64,000 nt of DNA from Aspidiotus rigidus (taxonomy: Eukaryota > Arthropoda > Insecta > Hemiptera > Diaspididae), in the NCBI GenBank assembly GCA_035079385.1, contig JAVHKY010000038.1, positions 1,302,001 to 1,366,000 of the forward strand, written 5' to 3'. Each line of letters begins with the position of its first letter. Positions within the stretch are counted from its first letter, which is position 1. Made by a program: the position numbers and the translations under genes. Positions 22,478-32,447 of the stretch are shown one piece after another. A model generated the notes under the pieces. The model was given only the letters and a program-made list of their open reading frames with translations, did not search any database and was not told the DNA's origin.

Positions 22478-22960
22478 TCAAAGGCGTCTATATTTCTCAA
22501 AAACACGACAAAATTTCATAGAAAATGTACCCCAGAGTGTACATATTTCTTTCGCCCTTTCTTTACTGACAATTACATGGTCATGATAAAAGTAGATATG
22601 CGAGGATCGGTTGGAATTATCATGCTGGGTGATTTCGAATAGTCGAGTTTCTATTTTGAAAAAGTGGGCGGTGCGCAGGATTGGTCGAATTCGCACATGT
22701 TGTTTTCCAAGTTCAAAGACTTCCTTGTTGATTATCTCCAATAAATTTTCGGATGGTGTCACCATTCGACTTACAATGTTATGGATTTCTTCAAAGATTT
22801 TCGGATATGTTGGTATCATTGGCCCTACTTTCAATGGCTCTATCCTCTTCAGAATGGTGATTGGTAGATGCAATACTCGTCTGCGAGGATCAGTTGGAAT
22901 TATCGTGCTGGGTGATTTCTTTGATAAAGCGGCGGTACATAGCGTATCAAGTTACAGAAT
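22478..22960 (-). pseudogene. Unrecognised ORF fragment, copy 1 of a local duplicate
   Basis: Open minus-strand frame with PTYPKIFEEIHNIVSRMV, EVFELGKQHVRIRPILRTAHF and a tail ending KFCRVFEKYRRL. A second, more decayed copy lies at 23340-23690. The pair suggests a mobile-element or duplicated gene fragment; no domain recognised. Confidence 0.35.
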
Positions 22961-23339
22961 GTGAACGCTTCCACAACATTCGAGCACACGTTCCGTAGAC
23001 GACAGATTCTTAGAAGTAGACGACAACTCGGTTACAGGACTTACGAGCTCCAATCCATTGTCGTCATTTTCCTGTCTGGTTGGTCGACGTAATCAGTTGA
23101 AAAATTTATCTTCCTCGTCGCTAGAGTCTTCAGGAACAGTTTCTCCTCCAACCAAAATTTTTTCCCACGGAATAGACACTAGTACATATACGCTGGTCTT
23201 CTTTGTCTTGAATACCTAAGGCCTGTACTTATAAAAAATGGGTCATTTACAAGCTAAGTGAAAAGGAGTGGAAAAATAAAAATAAAAAATAATAGAAGAT
23301 AAAAGATAGGTACTTGTAGGTACAAAATTGATGGTCACG

Positions 23340-23690
23340 GAACAGTCGAGTTTCTATGTTGGAAAAGTGGGTGGTACGCAGGATAGGTCAAATTCGCACA
23401 AGTTGTTTTTTGAGTTCGAAGACTTCCTTGTTGATAATTTTATCTCCAATAAATTTTCGGTCGGTGTCACCATTTGACTTACAATGTTATGGATTTCTTC
23501 GAAGATTTCTGGATATGTTGGTAGCATTGGCCATACTTTTGATGGCTCTATCCTTTTCTGCATGGTGATTGGTGGACACAATACTTGTATGCGAAGATTG
23601 GTGGAATTTATCTCGCTGGGTGATTTCTTTGATGAAGCAGCGGTACATTCCGTAGATTCAGTAGGTTGGGATCGAATGTTTTGATGAACT
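23340..23690 (-). pseudogene. Copy 2 of the fragment at 22478-22960, with frameshifts
   Basis: The same succession (RIEPSKVWPMLPTYPEIFEEIHNIV, then KEVFELKKQLVRI in a shifted frame, then ILRTTHFSNIETRLF). At least one small indel around 23440 and a stop break it. Confidence 0.4.
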
Positions 23691-23999
23691 CCAGCTCGTG
23701 CTCCCTGTCTTTACAAGTGGTTTGGCCCGTGATTTTTGCCCATTTTTTCGATGAGTGGAAAAGATATTTGGGTTTTTCCAAACGGAGATGTGTGGGTGCG
23801 CGGTTACCAATTCTCCATCATAGCCATGAGAATATTAATTGCCCGTTTCAACTTTGTTTGTGTCGTCCATGATGGAGCGAGATGAATTAACATCTCAAAT
23901 GTCTCTTGGGATACGCAAGACGCCTCAGCTCTGCTATATTCCCCAGGCTTGGTATACATTGACCATGGACGTCGATGATAAATTTCAAGGTCTCAGGAC

Positions 24000-24410
24000 T
24001 CAAATCTGTATACTATCGCCTTTCTGCCCGATCGGTTTGATCTCTTCTTGAGAGATGTAGTTTGGTTCTTTTTCGATGTCCCAAGGTAAGACGTTTGCTC
24101 TTTTTAGCATTATCGTCACTTCTCGAATGCGGTCACCTAAAATTTGGCAAGCCGCTCCTTTAATTAGCGCAACGTTGCGGGCACCGATTTCAAAAGCTGT
24201 GCTGTAACAATTAATATTCACGATCCGTCCACCACCCTGGGTCGTCGCAATGAAACCTTGTGATTCATCGTTCAAACTGGAAAATATATCGTCTGTATCT
24301 AGGATGGAGTAATTAAGATTAGGTGATTCGTGATCAATTTGGAGGATCTTGTATTTTTCTATGTGATTAGTAGTGCTACATCGCGGGTGTAACGGAGGCA
24401 TAATTATCAA
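24000..24410 (-). CDS. Hypothetical ORF fragment
   Basis: 136 codons, minus strand. Contains FIATTQGGGRIVNINCYSTAFEIGARNVALIKGAACQIL-type sequence (two separate blocks either side of YSTAFEIG). Amino-acid usage looks coding, but no family is recognised and neither end has an obvious start or splice site. It may belong with 24490-25092. Confidence 0.3.
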   Translation of the reverse strand: MIIMPPLHPRCSTTNHIEKYKILQIDHESPNLNYSILDTDDIFSSLNDESQGFIATTQGGGRIVNINCYSTAFEIGARNVALIKGAACQILGDRIREVTIMLKRANVLPWDIEKEPNYISQEEIKPIGQKGDSIQI

Positions 24411-24489
24411 TATGGCTCGGGCACCTTACTCTTAATATTTCGTTGAAAACCTTACGGAACTTGTCAATATCTAGATCATCCTCGACCGC

Positions 24490-25092
24490 TTAACCGGAAT
24501 ATCCAATAGATAGCAGGACCGACGAGTTCACTCTCTTTAAATTATGGATATGTAAAAGTGAATACTCAGCGGTGATGATATCAAAGGTCGAGTAGCTATG
24601 ACACACGCTCTTACTTGTCGCTACGAAAAAAGACGGTATGTTGAGTAGGCGACCTAAACTAAAAACAATGCAATCTCCTATTACAAATTCAAAATATTTC
24701 GGTCTCTGTTTCCTAACTTCATTCGTCTCTCTTTTGGGACTCTTACGCTGAGAATTCTCGCCATCTTTGAAAATGGTCATCACATTTAAATCGATGTTCT
24801 CCCTCTGAAGAGATCGATTAAAAATGGTTACAGTTGGCTCATTTTCTTTCAGTGGTACACACGTCTCATATTTGTTATCCAAATTCCGTGCATCATTTTC
24901 GTGGCCTCCCGCATCTTTCATGCAGGGGATTTCATCTAAATTCTTCTCCCCGTATGGATATTGACTCTTCTTGGTCTCGTCGGATTTTTTATCGACAGGG
25001 GTATCACCAATGTCCTTCTTGCTTGTGCGGTGAGTTTGTACTCCGGCACGATCAAGAGCGTTCACTAAGCAATCCTTAACCCTTACGTGCAT
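24490..25092 (-). CDS. Hypothetical ORF, 200 codons
   Basis: Charged, lysine/glutamate-rich first 140 residues (for example KKSDETKKSQYPYGEKNLDE) followed by a more hydrophobic end. Begins MHVRVKDC; a GTAAGG lies immediately after the second codon. No domain recognised. Could be a gene, a mobile-element ORF or chance. Confidence 0.3.
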   Translation of the reverse strand: MHVRVKDCLVNALDRAGVQTHRTSKKDIGDTPVDKKSDETKKSQYPYGEKNLDEIPCMKDAGGHENDARNLDNKYETCVPLKENEPTVTIFNRSLQRENIDLNVMTIFKDGENSQRKSPKRETNEVRKQRPKYFEFVIGDCIVFSLGRLLNIPSFFVATSKSVCHSYSTFDIITAEYSLLHIHNLKRVNSSVLLSIGYSG

Positions 25093-25385
25093 GAATAAAA
25101 TTTTTTTTCGAAATTGAAAAAAAAAAAATCGTTTGGTATTCTAGGATACCCTAAACTGACAAAACCTTATATCTAGGAGAAAAATAGTAATCAGTTTGCA
25201 AATTTTAATTGCAGTACCTTTGAGAAAATCTTATATCTAAAAGAAAAATAGCTTAGTAACTGGTAAACAACTTCGGTAAAATCTTACACTTAGGAGAAAA
25301 ACAGTGACCAAACTTGTAATTTTTAGTGCCGTATTTTTGGCATAATTTTATATCTTGAATGGAAAAAGAACGAGGGGAGCAATAA

Positions 25386-25889
25386 TTACGAGGTAATATG
25401 ATGAAAATTCAAAAAACAGTCGTTTTTTGCATTTATGCATAGGTTTACTTCACATTGTATACATCTAATAAATGTAATTCCCGTACAGTCTCCATATTTG
25501 CATCGACCTCTTTTCGATGAAAAATGAGGCAGATGGTTCTCACCTTTACATAAATCAATTGGTGGTACGATCAGCCGAGTTTTTTTGAAAATCGGTAAAT
25601 TGGCAGGTTGACCCCGCTGACTCTCTTTCTTCTCATATTTTAATAGACAGAAGGCTATCTCTCTTCGAAATTTGGGCAGCTTTAAGTTTATTTCCGGGTT
25701 CTTTTTTTTGAACAGGAGCCAACAATTTGATACAGCCATATCAACAAAATTATAAAACATGCGCATATACCATTTGACTGTTTTCATGGTTATTTTGTTT
25801 TGTCCTATATAACTCCCAACTAAATCGACTCCTCCCATGTGCTTATTATATTCTTGAACACATAATATTCCGTTTCTTACTTCCAACGA
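25386..25889 (-). pseudogene. piggyBac-type transposase, C-terminal fragment
   Basis: Contains the piggyBac hallmark EYNKHMGGVDLVGSYIGQNK, then RMFYNFVDMAVSNCWLLFKK, and a C-terminal cysteine-rich RING-like region (SKRGRCKYGDC..., IRCIQCEVNLC...CFLNFHH). The frame is open but the N-terminal catalytic Asp residues are missing; the fragment starts where a CCHC-encoding piece abuts. Truncated remnant. Confidence 0.8.
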
Positions 25890-25897
25890 CGTTAATT

Positions 25898-26131
25898 TTA
25901 AATTTGATTTCCTTTAGTATGACCAAAGGGGCACTGACTTCCCAGATGTCCGAAGTTAAAACACCGAAAACACTGCTTCCCTGGGTTGGGGCAGTCTTTT
26001 CTGTGGAAATATTGTCCACAATTTTCGCATTGAATTTTTCGTCTATCAGAGGGGTTCATATTTTTGATTTCTTCGGATTGTTCTTTAGTGTAAACTGGTT
26101 TAGTACCAGTGATTACCAGTATTGATTTCAC
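25898..26131 (-). pseudogene. CCHC zinc-knuckle fragment
   Basis: 77 codons with CENCGQYFHRKDC and a canonical CX2CX4HX4C knuckle, CFRCFNFGHLGSQC. Such pairs occur in retroelement Gag proteins and in transposon-derived proteins. It abuts the piggyBac fragment and has no other domain. Confidence 0.5.
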
Positions 26132-27140
26132 ATAATATCTTCTGTTTGTATATTACAAATATGATGAAACGGCATAAAGTAGAATCGTAGCCGAATCGAT
26201 ATTTTCAGTAGAATAGTTAGTAAACTCTGATTTACTCATCAGTTTAACGCACGTATCTGCCAAAAAAGATTAAACAATATTGCACCGCCACCTTGTCGAC
26301 AGAACAGAATTATATGACATCATGCCAGACAACGCCCTGTATTATACGTACCTTACATCAAAAATGTAAATCCGCACTTCAATCATTCACAGTTCATCAC
26401 CAGTCAAATAAAGTATCGTCATTGTTTTCTTTTCTATCGCCGAAATATACAGAGTCTTACGAATATCAGTATCCGAGATCAAAATCAACAATCCAAATCC
26501 CTTAAATCAAATTATCTTTATAACACTGTCAAAAATGATCATGATAGCTAAAAGTTTCGGAAATCACGTCATGAAATAATGATGTTAACTTTTGCTTTCT
26601 AAATTATATCACCTAATCATGAAAATGATGAAGTTCGATACTTGTATTTACAATGCGTCTCATTGGTACCTACAACGTTTAATGAAAACTTGTATTTGAA
26701 AAAGTGTCTATAAGATCCGTCAGTACAGGATAATATTACTCATCAACACAAGTTAAAAGGAATTCTACGAATGATTTATTTACTTCACTTGGTTCTCCAA
26801 GTTTTGGTTGATTCGTTGCTGCTTTCTTTGACTGTGATAGAAGTATAATGGTACAGTAAGGAAAATGAAAAAAAATAAGAGGAGTACGATGCATGAAACT
26901 TAAAATCTACTTACACAGAGCACAACTTTAATTGCATCGTTTGTATCGAGGTAATCTTTTAGCAACAAGAGCATAGTGTGGTGCTCTAATTGGAGAAGCA
27001 GGTTGGGATTGATGGAAAAAAGTTTTTCTTTATAGGTACTCAACTACGTTAGCCTCGTCCAGAATCTTCGACCATTGATCTATTATCAGAAATTCTAAAA
27101 GGTGATATTGTGTCAGAGGAATTCATGAGCAGATATATAA

Positions 27141-27145
27141 TACTT
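27141..27145. other. Target-site duplication, left (tactt)
   Basis: tactt precedes the left LTR and occurs again at 32206-32210 directly after the right LTR. A 5-bp duplication is usual for Ty3/gypsy integrases. Confidence 0.85.
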
Positions 27146-27462
27146 ATAAGATTCAGTTGAATCCCAAAATGATGATACGAAACGAGAGAGCGAATGCTTT
27201 TATTTCACTAAAGAATTCGAACATAAAGTCGTTTCGCAGAAACGAATGAAAGAAAGCTAAAGAGAAAATACAACGAGATGCGGTTTAAAATAAAGCGGTG
27301 TAACGAGAGCTACAGGAAACATACTGAACATCGTGATCAAAATAGGTACAAATACAAATGTGCTTATCAATAAAAGAGAGGTGGTAGTATCTAACACTAG
27401 ATTACAGCGAGATAGAAAGTGCGATAGGCTGCAGAGAGGAATGAAGGAAGGAGAATCTTACA
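27146..27462 (-). repeat. 3' LTR of the gypsy element
   Basis: 317 bp; read on the minus strand it starts TGTAAGATTC and ends GAATCTTAT. I found no difference from the partner at 31889-32205. A G-rich polypurine tract (27463-27478) lies immediately inside it, marking it as the 3' LTR of a minus-strand element. Confidence 0.9.
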
Positions 27463-27478
27463 AGTCCCCCCCCTTCTC
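27463..27478 (-). other. Polypurine tract
   Basis: On the minus strand a purine run with eight consecutive G directly before the TG of the 3' LTR; the expected second-strand priming site. Confidence 0.8.
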
Positions 27479-27528
27479 ATTGCGAGATGAGACGGAGCAC
27501 TTGCGAGGAGGCAGGAATGAGGAACGGT

Positions 27529-30500
27529 TTACTTGGGTTTTACAAGCTTTGAAGCATGGTAAATACGATTATGTGAACCTTGTCCGACTTGGAGAACAAA
27601 TACATTATTCGAAAGGCGTTGAACAATTGGGAAGGGTCCGATTCGGATGGGGTCAAGTTTTGCGCGATTGAGCTTGCTACCGTTCTCCACGAATACGGTG
27701 TCCCCAACGCTGAAAGAGATCTCGGACTTAGATTGATCGTAAATATGTTTATTATATTCGTGATTCAACATCGTGTTACGAAAGGCGGCTTCCCTATCCG
27801 AGCGCAGGTTGGGAGGATTTAGGAGGGGATTAGGAATAAGGCAGGTAGTTTTTCCTAGGAAAAGGTAAGACGGAGGGTATTTGGTTACAGAATGCGGCGT
27901 GTCGTTATATTGCTTCACGCACACGTGCGCAATAGTAGTCCAACTTTTTCGTGGGGGAGTCGAAGGATCGTGTTTCACACAGCGGATCGAGCTTACGAGC
28001 GTTTGGTTCAAACGTTCGTTCAAGCCGTTCGACGAGGGACTGTCCACAGCAGTGAAGACGTGCTGAATATTGGAGGAAGCACAGTAAGAGTGAAACTCGT
28101 CCGAAGACAACCCTCCATATTGGTCCGTCAGAAGCGTGCCGATCTGCGTGTGCTTCTGTACGGATTCAACGAGGGAGATCATCTCGGCGGCGGTCTGCCC
28201 TTTTGTGCATCGGATGAAAGCGTATCTAGAGAAATGGTCGACGAGGAGATGTAGGTAGCGGGCAGAGGAATTCTGTCCCCCAAAACCACCGATGGTATCG
28301 AGAGACATTATCTCGCCGGGTTTAGTAGCTGGACCTAAGATGCCCAACCTGGCGCTTCGGCGTACAGTTCGTGACTTACATGTGACACAGGTCTCACATT
28401 TCCGACATACCTGACGCACTATATAAAATATTCGAGGGAAGGTAAAAGATTTACAAATTATGGCGAGCGTGCGCATCTCGCCTGGGTGGCAGTACGTTAC
28501 GTGAATTAACTTCGTTAACTTTTCCCCAGCAGTCTGGTCTAAAAGAATACGTGGTTGTCCTTTTATTTTACGGTAAATTACGTTATTATAAGCGGTATCG
28601 TCAGAAGACGCAGTTACGTTATCTTGAAGGTTGTGCAATTCGCTGGAGGAGAGGAAATGGAATTGTGGAGCACAAGGTATGAGGGGTTCGGGAATAGTGT
28701 CGTCAGGAACCGGGGAGAGAACAGGGTTCCGTGAGAGGTAATCGGCCTCGGTATTCGAGGAGCCTGGGTTGTATAGTATATCAAGGTCGAATTGGAGAAG
28801 CTCATTGGCGAGATCGCCTAACTCCTCATCGGTGCGAGCCTTGAGATTGAGGTGCTGGAGAGGCTTGTGGTCAGTGTAGACGATGAAGCGTCTGCCGAGT
28901 AGCCAGTAGCGCCAATAGCGGACGGCTTCCCGAATTGCCATGCTCTCGATGTATATAGCCTTTCTTTTCATCTGTGCGTTAGAGAGTTTTCTCGAGAAGT
29001 AGGCGACGGGCTTCAGAGAGCCGTCCGCCTGCGTCTGTTTAAGGACAGCTCCTATTCCAACAGTACTAGCATCAGTAAATATGGAAATAGGTTTATCCTT
29101 GTCGAAAATAGCTAGCACAGGGGATGAAGTAAGAAGGCGTTTGACTACTTCGAAATTAGCTTGGCACTCCGGGGACCAGGAGAAAGGAACATTTTTACGG
29201 GTGAGGTTGTGGAACGGTTCCAAGAGAACGACAGAGTTGGGGATGAACTTACGATAGAAGTTCACTTTCCCAAGAAATTGACGCATTTTCTTTTTGGAGT
29301 CGGGGATGGGGAAGGCGTTAATCGCTGATAAATTATCCTGTAGAGGTTGGACGGAGTTTGGCCCTAGGATATGGCCTAAGTATGGGATTTCGGATTTCGC
29401 GAAATTGCATTTTTTAAAATTGAGGCGGAAGCCTTCGGCAAAAATAGCGTCAATGACACGCTGAACGTGGACTAAGTGTTCTTCAAAAGATTTAGAGTAA
29501 ATGAGAATGTCGTCTAAATAGTTAACGGCGAAAGAGTCAAGGTTATTGCGCTTGAGAGTATTGGATAAAATTCGCTGAAACACAGCGGCTGAAATCTTAA
29601 GGCCAAAAGGCATATTGTTCCATTCATAATGGCCTTGTTGCGTAATAAACGCAGTTTTGTGGCGGTCCGACTCCTTGATGAGGATGGACATAAACGCCAA
29701 ATTAATATCTATGGCGGAAAGCCAAGAGCAACCACTCGTACGAACGATTATGTCGTCAATAAGGGGAAAGGGGTAGCTTTCAGGTATGATAATTTTATTG
29801 AGGTCTCGGTAGTCGGTACAGAGACGCGTCTTTTCTTTCTTTCCGGACAGACCCTCTTTTTTAAACTGCATAGTCACGGGACTGGCAAACGGAGAAGAGG
29901 AGGGTCTGATAAGATTATGTTTAAGGAGTTCTTCCAACTGTTTTTCGATTTCGGCGCGATCCTGATCAGTGCAGCGATACGGTTTCTTAGCGATATACAT
30001 ATCTGACGTTAATTTTATATTGCATTCGTGTTTAGTTACGTTACCCACATCGAATTTATGAGAGGCGAATGCTCGTGAATTTTTTTCGATTAAAGAGCGA
30101 ATAGAGTTCGCTTTACTAACGTTAAGATGCGAGACTTTTTCTTTGAATAAACTGAACGGATTGTAGTCGTTCCAAAGGGTATTGTTAAAGTTAATAGAAT
30201 TTACTTTATCTGCAATTGCAGTCTCGGTACTCGTGGGTTGCACGTTACATTGAGATAAGATAAGATTGCTGTCGAGTGACAGGCCGAAAAGCGGAATCAA
30301 GTCGAGGCCTATAATAAAATCGTACACATCGTTATCGATTATATGAAGCAAAATACGCCGAGTAACATTCATAATTGTTATGTCGACGATGGTTAAACCT
30401 GAAATGTTGCCCGTTCCACTCGTAGTACTGTATGTCAAATTAACTGGTATAAACTTGAAATCTTTTATACTTTCCAAAGTTCGACGGCTGATCGCCGATG

Positions 30501-30582
30501 CGTTCGACCCGGGATCGTAGAGACCCTTACCGAGTTGATTTTTCGCGTATTTGACATCTAGCACTATGAGCGGGGGCCTCAC
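27529..30582 (-). CDS. pol: Pol polyprotein (protease, RT, RNase H, integrase), Ty3/gypsy
   Basis: 1017 codons. Aspartic protease near the start with DPGSNASA, an unusual form of D[ST]G. RT shows LCTDYRDLNKI and YLDD (NYLDDILIYS). RNase H begins SIFTDASTVGIGAVL. Integrase has the HHCC zinc finger (HVTYCHPGEM ... CRKCETC), the catalytic Asp in SLDTIGGF, Asp in LTDQYGG and Glu in SNGLNERLNQTL. The first codon is GTG (30582-30580) overlapping the gag TGA, so expression as Gag-Pol by -1 frameshifting is more likely than internal initiation. Uninterrupted, so potentially functional. Confidence 0.95.
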   Translation of the reverse strand: MRPPLIVLDVKYAKNQLGKGLYDPGSNASAISRRTLESIKDFKFIPVNLTYSTTSGTGNISGLTIVDITIMNVTRRILLHIIDNDVYDFIIGLDLIPLFGLSLDSNLILSQCNVQPTSTETAIADKVNSINFNNTLWNDYNPFSLFKEKVSHLNVSKANSIRSLIEKNSRAFASHKFDVGNVTKHECNIKLTSDMYIAKKPYRCTDQDRAEIEKQLEELLKHNLIRPSSSPFASPVTMQFKKEGLSGKKEKTRLCTDYRDLNKIIIPESYPFPLIDDIIVRTSGCSWLSAIDINLAFMSILIKESDRHKTAFITQQGHYEWNNMPFGLKISAAVFQRILSNTLKRNNLDSFAVNYLDDILIYSKSFEEHLVHVQRVIDAIFAEGFRLNFKKCNFAKSEIPYLGHILGPNSVQPLQDNLSAINAFPIPDSKKKMRQFLGKVNFYRKFIPNSVVLLEPFHNLTRKNVPFSWSPECQANFEVVKRLLTSSPVLAIFDKDKPISIFTDASTVGIGAVLKQTQADGSLKPVAYFSRKLSNAQMKRKAIYIESMAIREAVRYWRYWLLGRRFIVYTDHKPLQHLNLKARTDEELGDLANELLQFDLDILYNPGSSNTEADYLSRNPVLSPVPDDTIPEPLIPCAPQFHFLSSSELHNLQDNVTASSDDTAYNNVIYRKIKGQPRILLDQTAGEKLTKLIHVTYCHPGEMRTLAIICKSFTFPRIFYIVRQVCRKCETCVTCKSRTVRRSARLGILGPATKPGEIMSLDTIGGFGGQNSSARYLHLLVDHFSRYAFIRCTKGQTAAEMISLVESVQKHTQIGTLLTDQYGGLSSDEFHSYCASSNIQHVFTAVDSPSSNGLNERLNQTLVSSIRCVKHDPSTPPRKSWTTIAHVCVKQYNDTPHSVTKYPPSYLFLGKTTCLIPNPLLNPPNLRSDREAAFRNTMLNHEYNKHIYDQSKSEISFSVGDTVFVENGSKLNRAKLDPIRIGPFPIVQRLSNNVFVLQVGQGSHNRIYHASKLVKPK

Positions 30583-31829
30583 TCGTTTTTTTGCATATCA
30601 GAGATTTCGGACTGAAGGTCCTGAAGAGAAATGGAATTAATAGCTTTGGCCGGTTGGACAAGACCTCGTGCCTCAGCTTCGCGTTTTTTATTGTTACAAT
30701 TAACTTCGGAGTGGTTAAACCATTCCCTACCGTATCTCTTTTTACAATATGCGCAAGGGGAACGCTGGATAGACGCGAACGCGTTGGACGGTTTCGAAGT
30801 AGAGGACTGTGGTGAACGAGATTTTGCGAACGAATTCGGAGGTCGAGATTTCTCCGCAGTAAACGAGTTTATTTTTTTAACTAGGTTACTCACTGAACCA
30901 TACTCGGCGATGTCTATGCGATCCTGCATATGGGTAGGTAGGCCGAGAGCGAGGTGAGCCATCTTGGAGAGCTCCGTCATTTTCGGGTCGAAACTGGAGA
31001 GCATGAGGAGCTTGGACTGGCAGTATGCGCTAAGGTCTCCGGAGTAGTAACGGAAGGCAAAGGCGGAGCGCGCAGACGCGAGCCCGGTTTGAGTGAAGTT
31101 TAGGAGGAAAGATTCCTTCCAGACGGCCCAGGCGGTAGATGGGTTGGTGAGAACTGTAGTATCATACCATTTTCTCGCGTCCTCTTCAAGCATCAAGCGG
31201 AGTGCTTCCCAATGTCTGGTTATAGGGATGGCGAGGCGCGTGCACTCAGATTCGAAAGTGTTGAGCCAGGCTTCGGCGTTCACATTCTTACCCGAAAATC
31301 GGGGGAGTACGATGTCCTTGGCGAGCGAAGCGAGGGCTTTCTGGGTAGTGTCTGCGGTTGCGGTTGCAGGGGTAGCTTGCCCGGACGTCGGGGGAGGCAG
31401 AGGCGTAACGTTCCTTTCGTCAAATAAATCAAGCGGAACTCCCATGAAGGTAGCGTTGCGGTTTGCGTCAAAATATAGATCAGCTACAGCTTTGGGAAGA
31501 CGAATACGAAATTGGCGGCGAGTCCAACGAGTCTTGGTTTCTCGTTTGAAGGTAATCGCTTCGGGAAGAGCAAAGAGAGCATCATGGTGTGAAATTGCCT
31601 TAAATTCGTCTGGGAAGGCATACACGTCTTCTTCGTCGTCTTCGAGACTTTGAATGGACAGCATGGACCATACCGTAGTCTTGCCGGAAGAAGCCGGGAC
31701 GGGCTCGGCACGGAGAGTAAACTTGACCAGGTTAGTCATGTTAGAGATTAAACGCACGGAACACAAAAGCTTAGAATAACGGGAGCGAAGGCTCAAGCTT
31801 GAACACGTTACACGCACAGAAGATACCAC
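30579..31829 (-). CDS. gag: Gag protein, Ty3/gypsy
   Basis: 416 codons. The central capsid-like region (LPRFSGKNVNAEAWLNTFE, then KWYDTTVL and WKESFLLNF) is typical of gypsy Gag. A single variant zinc knuckle with long spacing follows (CAYCKKRYGREWFNHSEVNC, CX2CX11HX4C). It ends SDMQKNE followed by TGA. The protein would assemble the virus-like particle in the cytoplasm. The start is the first Met after the 5' LTR; a second Met (MTNLVKF) at about codon 31 is also plausible. Confidence 0.88.
   Translation of the reverse strand: MVSSVRVTCSSLSLRSRYSKLLCSVRLISNMTNLVKFTLRAEPVPASSGKTTVWSMLSIQSLEDDEEDVYAFPDEFKAISHHDALFALPEAITFKRETKTRWTRRQFRIRLPKAVADLYFDANRNATFMGVPLDLFDERNVTPLPPPTSGQATPATATADTTQKALASLAKDIVLPRFSGKNVNAEAWLNTFESECTRLAIPITRHWEALRLMLEEDARKWYDTTVLTNPSTAWAVWKESFLLNFTQTGLASARSAFAFRYYSGDLSAYCQSKLLMLSSFDPKMTELSKMAHLALGLPTHMQDRIDIAEYGSVSNLVKKINSFTAEKSRPPNSFAKSRSPQSSTSKPSNAFASIQRSPCAYCKKRYGREWFNHSEVNCNNKKREAEARGLVQPAKAINSISLQDLQSEISDMQKNE
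30585..30591 (-). promoter_or_regulatory. -1 ribosomal frameshift site A AAA AAC
   Basis: In the gag frame the codons CAA AAA AAC GAG TGA contain the canonical slippery heptamer A AAA AAC just before the stop. Slipping back one base leads into the pol frame (CGA GTG AGG CCC). A downstream stimulating structure was not examined. Confidence 0.75.
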
Positions 31830-31888
31830 TAGATCGATGGTCAGAAAATAACGAGAACAGCGAACACGAAACCAAAATGTTCGAATTT

Positions 31889-32205
31889 ATAAGATTCAGT
31901 TGAATCCCAAAATGATGATACGAAACGAGAGAGCGAATGCTTTTATTTCACTAAAGAATTCGAACATAAAGTCGTTTCGCAGAAACGAATGAAAGAAAGC
32001 TAAAGAGAAAATACAACGAGATGCGGTTTAAAATAAAGCGGTGTAACGAGAGCTACAGGAAACATACTGAACATCGTGATCAAAATAGGTACAAATACAA
32101 ATGTGCTTATCAATAAAAGAGAGGTGGTAGTATCTAACACTAGATTACAGCGAGATAGAAAGTGCGATAGGCTGCAGAGAGGAATGAAGGAAGGAGAATC
32201 TTACA
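31889..32205 (-). repeat. 5' LTR of the gypsy element
   Basis: 317 bp, no difference found from 27146-27462. On the minus strand it lies upstream of gag and would carry the promoter; no strong TATA was identified in it by eye. Confidence 0.9.
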
Positions 32206-32447
32206 TACTTACCAGTGAAGTCTGCCATTTTGGGGGTAGTTTCGGCGATACGGTGTCGTCAATCGAGATACTCGAAGAAATTCTATCAGACTCGGACAAC
32301 TACAGCCAATCTGGAATAGTGTACCTGGAATCAATTTGCCTACCAGTTTGCTAGATTTGTCAAGTTCCTGCGATAAAAAAACAAGTCAGTTTTCAGGAGG
32401 GGGGTAGTTAGTAGATGAGAATACAAGTGAAAAATTTGGTCACCTTG

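Larger units (their letters stand above)
27146..32205 (-). mobile_element. Complete Ty3/gypsy LTR retrotransposon, 5060 bp
   Basis: Two 317-bp LTRs without a visible difference, 5-bp target duplication (tactt), Gag (30579-31829), Pol (27529-30582) and a polypurine tract are all present without stops. It lacks env. The integration lies seven bases inside an intron donor of a small gene. Identical LTRs imply a very recent insertion, possibly by an active family. The primer-binding site next to the 5' LTR (below 31889) was not identified with confidence. Confidence 0.92.
26736..32228 (-). pseudogene. Small three-exon gene, interrupted by a gypsy element in intron 1 and carrying a 1-nt frame break
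   Basis: Exon 1 (32228-32213) starts ATG and encodes MADFT plus one base before GTAAGTA. Exon 2 (27079-26915) follows a TGATAATAG acceptor and encodes QWSKILDEANVVEY, then after an extra base near 27038 YKEKLFSINPN and LLLLKDYLDTNDAIKVVLC, ending at GTAAGTAG. Exon 3 (26831-26736) follows a TATCACAG acceptor and encodes SKKAATNQPKLGEP through LLTCVDE and a stop. Apart from the extra base all phases agree. About 92 residues; unknown family. The gypsy insertion leaves the donor intact but lengthens intron 1 from about 70 bp to over 5 kb. Confidence 0.5.

Noticed and set aside
27580..31653. Plus-strand ORFs opposite gag and pol (for example 27892-28254 and 31093-31653)
   Set aside because: They are antisense to the gypsy polyproteins, whose motifs fix the coding strand; no domain or start context of their own.
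31889..31910. Primer-binding site of the gypsy element
   Set aside because: No clear TGG-initiated tRNA complement directly next to the 5' LTR; the nearest TGG is about 15-20 bases inside, so no tRNA primer is named.
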